From the NCBI RefSeq assembly GCF_025345615.1, contig NZ_JAODWD010000005.1:372001-436000 (forward strand): a stretch of DNA of 64,000 nt, given 5' to 3'. How positions within the stretch are numbered: the first letter of the stretch is position 1; every line of letters begins with the position of its first letter. The notes beneath the pieces were generated by a model that was given only the letters and a program-made list of their open reading frames with translations, was not told the origin of the DNA and ran no database searches. Origin of the DNA: Mycobacterium deserti (GTDB lineage Bacteria; Actinomycetota; Actinomycetes; Mycobacteriales; Mycobacteriaceae). Position numbers and translations under genes: made by a program. This document shows positions 1 to 6,616 of the stretch, one piece after another.

Positions 1-333
1 CGCGCCGAAAAGTGGCCAGCTTGCTCACCAGGGTTACGAGCGGAGGTCAACCCTTCCGGCAAGTCGTGGTTACAACGTACGAGGAACCGCTTGCTCGCCA
101 GCTCAAGATTCGCGACGACAACTGGGTGACGCTTCTGGATGTGCGCCAAGAATCACGGGTCGGCGATCAGGCCGCACAGTAATTTCACAAACTGATCAGG
201 TCGCAGATTGCGTTGAAAGCGACTACCGCTTACCGATCGACGGCCAGGGTTAGCAGCCCGTGGGCTCGATGCTGTCTCGGCGGTTGGCGGCCGAAATTCT
301 AGGTGATCGATGGACATCCAACCCGGGTGTAAC
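1..333. other. Element interior, no gene recognised
   Basis: I see no convincing gene in the first 333 bases. Open frames cross it on the minus strand, but they continue from the antitoxin remnant and match no family I know. It is likely decayed DNA of the integrated element. Confidence 0.4.
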
Positions 334-677
334 TCAATCCGTATCCGGACGGGCAGTCGCCACGTCGAGGGCTCTCTCTCTGAACTCCGCAACAATCCGC
401 AGGTGCCCGCCCAGAGCTGCGACATAAGACTGGAGTGTGCCGATTTCGGTATGCGACAGATCGCCGCTTTCTGCTTGGACACTCGCGCTTGCGAGACGCC
501 CATGAGTGCTGCGACGTCGGACTGGCGATGACCGTGCGCCTTCCGAATGTCCACGAGACGTTGGGTCTGGACGGCCTCGTGCAGGCCCTTGCGCGAGGCA
601 TCGGCGCGCGAAGAGTCGACGAGGCCACGCTTCACCGCCTCGGCACGGATTACCAGTCTGACCTGTCGAAAGGCCAT
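334..677 (-). pseudogene. HigA/XRE-type antitoxin remnant, frameshifted
   Basis: The minus strand encodes a helix-turn-helix of the XRE/HigA antitoxin type. One frame gives QTQRLVDIRKAHGHRQSDV and then GVSQARVSK. The family continuation ESGDLSHTEIGTLQSYV, then VAALGGHLRIVAEF, appears only in another frame. The change falls at about 468-476 and looks like one lost base. The restored frame ends at a TGA at 334-336. The start is uncertain: the ATG at 677 lies inside the relaxase remnant, so the original 5' end may be gone. No toxin partner is visible. As written the protein would lose everything after the recognition helix. Confidence 0.6.
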
Positions 678-1470
678 GACGCCCTGCTGATCTGCGACAC
701 CACCGAAATGACCCGCGCTCTCAACCAACGACTGCACGAGCATCGCATCGGACGCGACGAACCCACCCTCACCGGCGCCAATGGACAACGTGTCGGGGTC
801 GGCGATCTCATCATCAGTCGCCGCAACGATCCCGACGTAACGGTCATCGACAATTCCAAGCCACCGAGTGCGCCCCGATGGTCCGAAACGGAAACCGCTG
901 GCGAATCGCCGCGATCGACGAGGAGAACTGCCGGATTGCAGCGGTCCGCCTCGACGATGGCGCTGGCGCAGTGTTCACCGGCGACTATCCGCGTGAGCAC
1001 ATCAATCTCGGCTATGCCGTCACCGTCCACTCCGCCCAAGGCGTAACCGCCGACACCAGTCACGCCGTCCTCGGCGAAAACGCCACCCGAAACCTGCTCT
1101 ACCTGGCGATGTCTCGCGGCCGCCACACCAACACCGCACACCTCTACGAACGGATCACTGATACCCAGAACAGCCGGAGGCCGTTCTCTCGCTGGTTCGC
1201 GGAACCCCGATGGAATCAGCGCGATTAGTGCATTCGCTGATCGCTCGCGACAGCTCTTCGCGCATTGCGCATCAGGTCGCCTCCCAGGCAGACCCCGCTG
1301 CAATTCCCGATATCGTTGCGAGATTTGTGGATCGCCGCGCAGACGCTTTCGCGTCTCGGCGCGGCAGCTTCGATGCGTGGCAGGCTGGAAGGGATCGACA
1401 AGACCAGGCAAGGGACGTGGCGCGCGACCGAGGCGTCAGCCTGAGCCGCGACTCCGGCCTGGATCTCTGA
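650..1470 (+). pseudogene. MobF/TraA-type conjugative relaxase-helicase, C-terminal remnant with two frameshifts
   Basis: Three successive frames together read like the C-terminal helicase part of an actinobacterial TraA/MobF relaxase. Frame one carries DALLICDTTEMTRALNQRL and GDLIISRRNDPDV. After a shift at about 860-877, frame two carries VRNGNRWRIAAID, the helicase motif GYAVTVHSAQG and the arginine-finger-like MSRGR. A second shift near 1174 (a missing C would restore the frame) leads to SARLVHSLIARDSSSRIAHQ and a stop at 1470. The N-terminal relaxase domain and Walker A motif are absent, so this is a truncated, dead gene. It shows that the element once carried conjugation functions. Confidence 0.7.
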
Positions 1471-1793
1471 TCGCCAGCGAGGCAGCGGATCCCCCGAATT
1501 TTAGTGAGCGATGACGGCCTGGGTCCCGCGCGGATGTTCACCGACCTTCTCGATGCGAACGAGACGAAATACGCCGACCTGCGCGTTTGCCGACTCAAGC
1601 TCTGTCGGCTGTGCGGCATCGCCGCAGGTTACAGCGTTGACACTGACGATCACGGGAAGTTGTCTCAAACCTGGCGGGAATTTACTGCGGGCCGGGGCCA
1701 TCGCGCCAGCAAGTCAGCAAGTCAGCAAGTCAGCAAAGCGGCACGCGCTCGGTCCCCCAAATCTGTCGGTGGTGCGGCGTAGCGTTCACCCTC
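1471..1793. other. Non-coding or unrecognised stretch with an 8-bp tandem repeat
   Basis: A 92-codon frame (1504-1782) crosses this stretch, but I recognise nothing in it and do not call it a gene. It contains 3.75 copies of the 8-bp unit CAGCAAGT at 1707-1736. Confidence 0.4.
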
Positions 1794-2168
1794 GTGCAGC
1801 TCTTCACCTGTCTGTTGTGCGACTGGACCGGCGCACCGGAACCGGTTCTCGTGCCACGAGGCGGCGCAGGCGGGATCGAGTTCCGACCCCTGCAATCGGG
1901 CGGGATCAAACCGTTGCTCTACGCGCTGGAAATCGTCATGGACGGCACCAAGCTGGTCCGCATCGGCAACTTCGAAACCAGGGACCAGGCCGCTGGGTGG
2001 GGCATCTACTTCCACAACGCGTACCTGACTAAGGGGCATATCTGGCACTGCCGGGTCCGGTCGGTTCGGGACTACGCCGCCGCCGACGTTGACGCCGACC
2101 TGTCAGTGGGCCACCACGAGAACTTCGTGCTCGCACCGTCAGGTGACGTGCGGGAGGGCGGACCGTGA
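1794..2168 (+). CDS. Hypothetical protein, 124 aa
   Basis: I do not recognise this protein. It begins with GTG and has an N-terminal CLLC pair followed by a stretch that looks like a folded alpha/beta domain (GIKPLLYALEIVMDGTKLV, then RIGNFETRDQAAGWGIYF). Composition is coding-like, and it ends 96 bases before the deaminase start. A later start is possible because no clear ribosome-binding site marks the GTG. The CLLC may be half of a metal site, but no second pair is visible. It belongs to the element cargo; function unknown. Confidence 0.4.
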   Translation: MQLFTCLLCDWTGAPEPVLVPRGGAGGIEFRPLQSGGIKPLLYALEIVMDGTKLVRIGNFETRDQAAGWGIYFHNAYLTKGHIWHCRVRSVRDYAAADVDADLSVGHHENFVLAPSGDVREGGP

Positions 2169-2264
2169 GCCGATTTTTTGCAGAGCCGATTCGCTCTCGC
2201 CCATCCGTCGATACCGTCCGGCGGTGACCACCCCCACCCCCCATCTGGGCCAGAGCGAGCGTTC

Positions 2265-2962
2265 ATGGAACGAACCGTTGAGATCGCACGGCAATGCGTC
2301 AATGAACAAAAAGACGGGCAGATCAAAATCTCGCCCAAGTTGGGTGCCGTGATCGCGCGGGACGGCGAGAAGCTGGGTGAGGCTTATCGAGGCCAGCAGC
2401 ACCCGGGAGACCATGCCGAGTTCACACTTCTCGAAAAGAACCTCAAAGGCGTATCAGTCATGGGCGCAACGCTTTACACGACGCTGGAGCCGTGCACCAC
2501 GGGCAGAGATGCCGCAAAGGGGAAAAGGCCGTGCGCAGAGTGGATTATTGACCACCAAATCGCCCGTGTTGTTATCGGCGTGCTCGATCCGAACAACGCA
2601 ATCTGCGGTCGCGGCCTACGACGCCTGATGGGAGCCGGTATCCAAGTCGTACTTTTGATCTCGACCTCAGTGCGCAGATCGAAGAACTCAACGACGAGTT
2701 CACGCGAGATCAGGTAGGCAAACAGCAGACCAAATCCTGGGGCTTTCTACTGTCGCCGTTCATGGGCGACAGGTTGCTCAACGAGCAGGCTCGGTTTCAG
2801 AGGGCTGGTGAGGTACTCGTTGATATGGAGATAGCAGGCCCGCAGCTATACCAGGGGGCTGTTGATCGAGCTTTGCGGACATACAAGGCCTTCTACGACG
2901 TGTCGTCGGTGAAGCTCACCATCAAGTCCGACGCTGGAACCGACACCTATGAGTTGAACTAA
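2265..2962 (+). pseudogene. Zinc-dependent cytidine/deoxycytidylate deaminase-like protein with C-terminal extension, frameshifted
   Basis: The first frame holds a CDA-fold deaminase. The zinc site is H50-A-E52 (GDHAEFTLLEK) and C77...C90 (LEPCTT ... KRPCAEW), with E52 as proton shuttle, followed by RVVIGVLDPN. These residues fit RibD/dCMP-deaminase-type enzymes; the substrate is not evident. The frame breaks at the T4 run at 2653-2656. One extra T would join it to a second frame (FDLDLSAQIEELNDEF...) that runs to 2962 and adds about 100 residues of a C-terminal domain I do not recognise. So it is either a recent pseudogene or a base-calling error. Start chosen at ATG 2265; an upstream TTG at 2178 is possible. 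Confidence 0.6.
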
Positions 2963-3131
2963 CGCGCGCCGTACTGTCCGGAAATCGGACAACGCGGCCC
3001 GCTATTCGGCCCGAAGATGTTCTAGCCCAACGACTTTCGGTGGCTAGCATCAACAATTACCGCAGCGCGGACGGTCTCCCGTCACTTGCCGGAATTCTCC
3101 GCAAGTGCCACCTGACAGGGAGACCTGACTC

Positions 3132-3334
3132 ATGGCTGAATTCATTGACCCGTTCAACCCGCTGACGCCCAATTCTGCTGTCTGCGGCTTCAACCCTGAC
3201 GGCACTCCGATCAACTGTTGGAGAGTTTCGGAAGGTGCTGGCAGATCTTGCGCGACTCGCTTGCCGAACGTGGTCTGTCGCTGATCATCACCGACGACTC
3301 GGAAAACGGTGAGCCGCTGATTGGCGTCCGCTGA
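3132..3334 (+). pseudogene. Small ORF remnant, frameshifted
   Basis: An ATG at 3132, about 9 bases after a GGGAGA box, opens a frame beginning MAEFIDPFNPLTPNSAVCGF. It degenerates after about 28 codons. Another frame then gives a coding-like end (LRDSLAERGLSLIITDD) and a stop at 3332-3334. Joined by a shift near 3215, the two halves would make a protein of about 67 residues. I do not recognise the family. A palindromic hairpin follows directly. Confidence 0.35.
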
Positions 3335-3340
3335 TAGACA

Positions 3341-3383
3341 CGACCCGGGCCTGTTTGATTGGGGTAGGCCCGGGGCGTCGTTT
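3341..3383 (+). terminator. Probable intrinsic terminator
   Basis: Inverted repeat CCCGGGCCT (3344-3352) and AGGCCCGGG (3366-3374), extended by CGAC/GTCG with a two-base bulge, followed by TTT at 3381-3383. It lies just after the small ORF and before the protease gene. Confidence 0.5.
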
Positions 3384-3413
3384 CCGTTCTCAGCCTAGCC
3401 TCAGATCCGGCCC

Positions 3414-4559
3414 ATGCCGGGGTACCGTGCATTCGTGGACACCGGATTTAGCGCACGTCAGCTCTACTCGGCATGCCGACTAGAGGCGACGCACTACTTT
3501 CCAGATGATGGCTCGCATTGCTGCGACCTTAAAGGAACCGGATTTATCGTCGGGTTTCCCACCGGTGACGATCGTATGGGATTAGTAACTAACCGGCATA
3601 TTGCTGATGCGGTCTTCTACAACGAGGTGGACAACAGAGGGTCAAAGATACAGTCAATCAAGATCCAATGGTGGCAAAGTACGCAACTGCGGTGCGAGTA
3701 CGTCATTGCTAATCCAGAGCCGCTCTATCATCCAGACCCCTTGCTTGACGTTGCAGTAATCCCAGTTGCATCGAAGCCTGGAGAATTCCTAGAGGCTACC
3801 GGCGAGATCTACGGCGACATGGCGAAGTTCATGGCCGAAAATAGTCCCACTGAAATCACACTTAACCACGCAATCGGTTGGGAGATGCTCGTGGAATGCG
3901 AAAGGCTGTGGCCACGAATACAACCGGGAGATTTCGTTGTCTTCCCTGGTTATCCACAATGGTACGACCAGCTGCAAATAAGGCCAGTGATGCGCTCTGG
4001 CTTGATCGCGAGTGATCCGCAGACCGATTACCGGTCCGACAAAGGCGCGCCAACCAAAGAGGACAGTAGCCATCAGGTGTTGTTTGATGCCTTCTCGACA
4101 GCTGGCAACTCAGGAAGTCCCGTATACGTTGCCCAACGCGGAATGAAAATGCTGCTCCCCACAGGCGATGGCAAGACTGCCGCTCAAATGATATCTAGCG
4201 ACTATCACCAGTCATTCCTTATTGGAATCAATGCAAGCCACTTCAACGACACCGGAATACCGCGCCGCAACGAACATGCGGGACTATCTCGGATGCACAA
4301 GCTTTCGGTCATTATGGACATCCTGCGAGCCAACCAAGCTCCGCACGGTCCTGATTCCCGAAAGATGAGCCTCACCATACCTATTCCTGACGCGGCGAAG
4401 CCCAAAGCCGCCGCAGCGGTCCGTGAGCAATCCATCATGGCCCTACGCCGAGAGGGCAAGTCGCAGAAGGCAATCGCTGCCGAGGTTGGCTGCTCGACCA
4501 GCACAGTGAGCAGGGTAATCAAAAAGCATTCTCAAGTGTCTTCGTCGGACGATTCCTGA
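3414..4559 (+). CDS. Trypsin-like serine protease with C-terminal helix-turn-helix
   Basis: A 381-residue protein with a chymotrypsin-fold protease in the first ~300 residues. The triad is visible: H62 in VTNRHIAD, D112 in PLLDVAVIPV, and S233 in STAGNSGSPVY. GTGFIVGF (41-48) is the usual first-barrel strand. A linker at ~310-335 leads to a resolvase/homeodomain-like helix-turn-helix at 337-370 (MALRREGKSQKAIAAEVG, then STSTVSRVIK). There is no signal peptide or membrane segment, so it is cytoplasmic. The gene is visibly more AT-rich than the chromosomal genes, which fits transfer with the element. A protease that carries its own DNA-binding domain suggests either autoregulation or cleavage of a DNA-bound target. 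This is inference. Confidence 0.75.
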   Translation: MPGYRAFVDTGFSARQLYSACRLEATHYFPDDGSHCCDLKGTGFIVGFPTGDDRMGLVTNRHIADAVFYNEVDNRGSKIQSIKIQWWQSTQLRCEYVIANPEPLYHPDPLLDVAVIPVASKPGEFLEATGEIYGDMAKFMAENSPTEITLNHAIGWEMLVECERLWPRIQPGDFVVFPGYPQWYDQLQIRPVMRSGLIASDPQTDYRSDKGAPTKEDSSHQVLFDAFSTAGNSGSPVYVAQRGMKMLLPTGDGKTAAQMISSDYHQSFLIGINASHFNDTGIPRRNEHAGLSRMHKLSVIMDILRANQAPHGPDSRKMSLTIPIPDAAKPKAAAAVREQSIMALRREGKSQKAIAAEVGCSTSTVSRVIKKHSQVSSSDDS

Positions 4560-4685
4560 CGCCGCCGAAGCGCTTCCCGCGCGGCGGCTTTCATCTCGTC
4601 GGCGGTCATGCCCTCGGTCTTGATTATGAACGCTGAACGCCGGCCGCCTGGCGGGGGTGCGTGCCACGTTTTGTGCTTCAGCCAT
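4532..4685 (-). pseudogene. Possible small antisense-overlapping ORF, frame broken
   Basis: On the minus strand one frame reads HAPPPGGRRSAFIIKTEGMT then ADEMKAAAREALRRRQESS, ending at 4532 inside the last 28 bases of the protease gene. Its charged, helix-rich composition is coding-like. The ATG at 4685 (MAEAQ...) is out of frame with it, so either the first codons carry a one-base shift or translation starts at the internal ATG 4609. Family not recognised. Confidence 0.3.
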
Positions 4686-4886
4686 GACTCCCTCCCTTTT
4701 GCCCCTAGACCGCGACCCTAGCCCCCGCGAGCCACGCAGTGCTACGAACCCGGTCCTCGGGTGGTGGTGTTCGGCGCAGTCACTCGTACGGCGTGTAGCT
4801 AGTGACACTTGTTTCTGAAGGACGCTTTGCGGGCTGAACGTGTGACACATTGCGCCCCCGTTGTTTCGACCGGCGGGCGCTTCTGG

Positions 4887-5132
4887 TCACCTCGCTTGCG
4901 AAATCTTTTCCTCTGCCAACTCCTGGACTTCGGGCAGGGGCCTCGGCGGGTTACCCGAGCGGCAATCCTCACAATCTGGAGTATCAGACACTCTCGCGAT
5001 GTAGTGGCGGTCGCAACTCCGACACCGGATCCGGGTTCGGTCCTCGCGCCAGATGCGATCTACATCGCTTCGCGGCGGGTTCTCCAGCGCCAAGAGACGG
5101 TCCGGAACCTCCTCCCACGTTGCATAACTCAT
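4887..5132 (-). CDS. Small zinc-ribbon protein, 81 aa
   Basis: A short minus-strand gene with two CxxC pairs spaced like a zinc ribbon (CRSC and CEDC, 14 residues between them), preceded by a charged segment (DRIWREDRTRIR). I chose ATG 5132 (MSYATWEEVP) because the frame composition becomes protein-like there; an upstream ATG at 5177 would add 15 residues. There is no clear Shine-Dalgarno sequence. Family and partners unknown. It may be a small regulator or a degraded fragment of the element. Confidence 0.4.
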   Translation of the reverse strand: MSYATWEEVPDRLLALENPPRSDVDRIWREDRTRIRCRSCDRHYIARVSDTPDCEDCRSGNPPRPLPEVQELAEEKISQAR

Positions 5133-5775
5133 ACCCACTGACGATACCCCCACCGCATGGAACGAGTGGTTACGCAACCCAGTTGGCGCTAGACCACGCT
5201 CGGCGAGTCACCTAACCGGTGGCAACCGATCGTCATCGGCGACACTCGGAGCGGACGCGTCCGACCAGTCGATCCGGCCAACACGGTGACAAGGACTTAC
5301 CAGTGGTTTTGGCGGAATCTTTTCGCCACTATCGGCCGCCCGAATTCCGCGCGCGCTAAACGCTTTGCGGCATCGGTGACGGGTAACCCCGCACCGGGTA
5401 GCTCTACCGCCAGACTTACTGGGCTGTTCGGCGCCGGATTCGCGGCCTTCGCGCCACCCGTGCGCGTGGCGTCGCCGTTCTTCCCTAGCGATCGTCTACT
5501 CCGTTCGACACAGCTACCGATACAGGTTCTGCTGGCAGGCAACAGTATTCATGATTCGGACAAAGGGATTGCGCGGATGAAGGCGGTAGTGCCCCACTAG
5601 CGACATAGCCTGTAGCCTAACGCCACGCACTCTTTGCCGGGCGAAGTTCCTGACGAGGTCAATGCTTGTATCCGTCAGTTCGTGATCGAACACGCGTAAC
5701 GGTGCAGCCACGGGCGCCGCATAGCTAGCGGTGTGTCGTCTAACCCACGGGAGTTGAAACGTCGTCAGAAGTGCG
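5133..5775. other. No gene recognised near the element end
   Basis: Frames of about 80-105 codons occur on both strands between 5286 and 5600 but resemble nothing I know. I find no integrase catalytic motifs here; the integrase must lie elsewhere or be lost. Confidence 0.4.
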
Positions 5776-5833
5776 CTGCGACCGTTCCCCACGGTCGCAG
5801 CGGACCCGATATTTGGGAACAAATTTGGGAACA
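5776..5833. repeat. Hairpin plus tandem 11-bp direct repeats beside the attachment site
   Basis: A perfect 10-bp inverted repeat, CTGCGACCGT (5776-5785) and ACGGTCGCAG (5791-5800) with loop TCCCC, is followed by two copies of ATTTGGGAACA at 5811-5821 and 5823-5833. Their 12-bp period, about 120 bp inside the tRNA fragment, fits arm-type sites for a tyrosine integrase. This role is inferred. Confidence 0.45.
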
Positions 5834-5948
5834 CAACTCTGCGAAACGGGCCCAAACGGGTGCAATCAGATGGAACCGCTCGGGGGGCACACCCGCACTG
5901 AGCTGCACAAATGGGAAATAGCCGGTACCCCGAAACTCCAGATTTCTG

Positions 5949-5991
5949 TCTCATAACCCAGAGGTCGCAGGTTCGAATCCTGTCCCCGCTA
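5949..5991 (+). other. Right attachment site: 3' part of a tRNA-Met(CAU)-like gene
   Basis: The sequence runs from the anticodon loop (CTCATAA; anticodon CAT at 5952-5954) through the anticodon 3' strand CCCAG, the variable region, a T arm (GCAGG TTCGAAT CCTGT) and the acceptor strand CCCCGCT plus discriminator A. The bases upstream (TCTGT) do not pair with CCCAG, and no D arm or 5' acceptor strand exists. It is therefore not a functional tRNA but the 3' identity segment left by integration into the 3' end of a tRNA gene. The native terminator follows at 6001. Confidence 0.75.
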
Positions 5992-6000
5992 CTAGATGAA

Positions 6001-6033
6001 ACGGCCCCCGGAGATTCTCCGGGGGCCGTTTTC
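6001..6033 (+). terminator. Intrinsic terminator of the tRNA
   Basis: Near-perfect inverted repeat ACGGCCCCCGGAGA / TCTCCGGGGGCCGT followed by TTTT. It lies directly after the tRNA 3' fragment and was presumably the terminator of the intact tRNA before the element inserted. Confidence 0.8.
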
Positions 6034-6051
6034 ATTGACTTCCCGAGGCGA

Positions 6052-6477
6052 TCACGCCGGCGGCAGCAGCGGGTGGAGCAGCGCCAGTTCGGCCGCGCTC
6101 ACCCAGGACGGGTTGGCTTGCTGCGGCGAACGGAACACCTCCAGCGAGCGCAGACCCGGTACCGAGCTGAGTGTGGCGGCTGTCAGCGGCTCGGCGAACA
6201 ACGGGATGCGTACCGGCACATGAAGCCCGCCGGCCTCATCGACCGTCACATCGCCGGTGATGCGCCCCGCACCCCAGAATCCCCGTTGCGGGTGCGCCGA
6301 CACCCAGAACAGCACTCGATGACCTGGCCGGATGAGTTCCGAGCGGTAATTGTCGGCGATGCACCAGGATCTCTTGGTCTCGCCGACCGCCAGCATCGGA
6401 TCGACAGGCGTCCGGCGCGGATTGCACTTGATGACCCACGCTCCCAGCGTCTCCAGAGTGACACTGCGTTCTGGCAC
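6052..6477 (-). CDS. EVE/PUA-like domain protein
   Basis: About 141 residues resembling the EVE (PUA-like) fold, which binds modified bases in nucleic acids: AWVIKCNP near the start, then RPGHRVLFWVSAHPQRGFWG and a strand-rich remainder. The chosen GTG at 6477 has a GGCGGAGG box 8 bases upstream; the in-frame ATG at 6516 would add 13 residues and has no such site. It is the first chromosomal gene after the attachment junction and is convergent with it. EVE proteins often sit near defence or RNA-modification genes, but no such partner is visible here. The family assignment is by pattern only. Confidence 0.5.
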   Translation of the reverse strand: MPERSVTLETLGAWVIKCNPRRTPVDPMLAVGETKRSWCIADNYRSELIRPGHRVLFWVSAHPQRGFWGAGRITGDVTVDEAGGLHVPVRIPLFAEPLTAATLSSVPGLRSLEVFRSPQQANPSWVSAAELALLHPLLPPA

Positions 6478-6616
6478 CACACACACCTCCGCCCTGTCCC
6501 GCTGGCGAGTTTCCATTCGCCCCAAATCGACCCCGTCCGCACGGCACTCATGCGACCGTATCCACCGGATAGTCCGGCAACGCTGCCAGCCGGGCACAGC
6601 GGGGATGGAGTCGACG

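Noticed and set aside
1..30. Possible insertion-sequence end at the window start
   Set aside because: The first bases look terminus-like, but no transposase or matching inverted end is visible in the window.
1707..1736. 8-bp tandem repeat CAGCAAGT, 3.75 copies
   Set aside because: Short simple repeat in decayed DNA; no sign of function.
5514..6035. 173-codon minus-strand frame crossing the tRNA fragment
   Set aside because: Its protein-like part is the reverse complement of the tRNA T arm and acceptor, a common artefact, and it crosses the terminator.
6350..6616. Upstream extension of the esterase frame
   Set aside because: It lies inside the EVE-like gene on the other strand, with no homology; a GGAG box supports ATG 6617.
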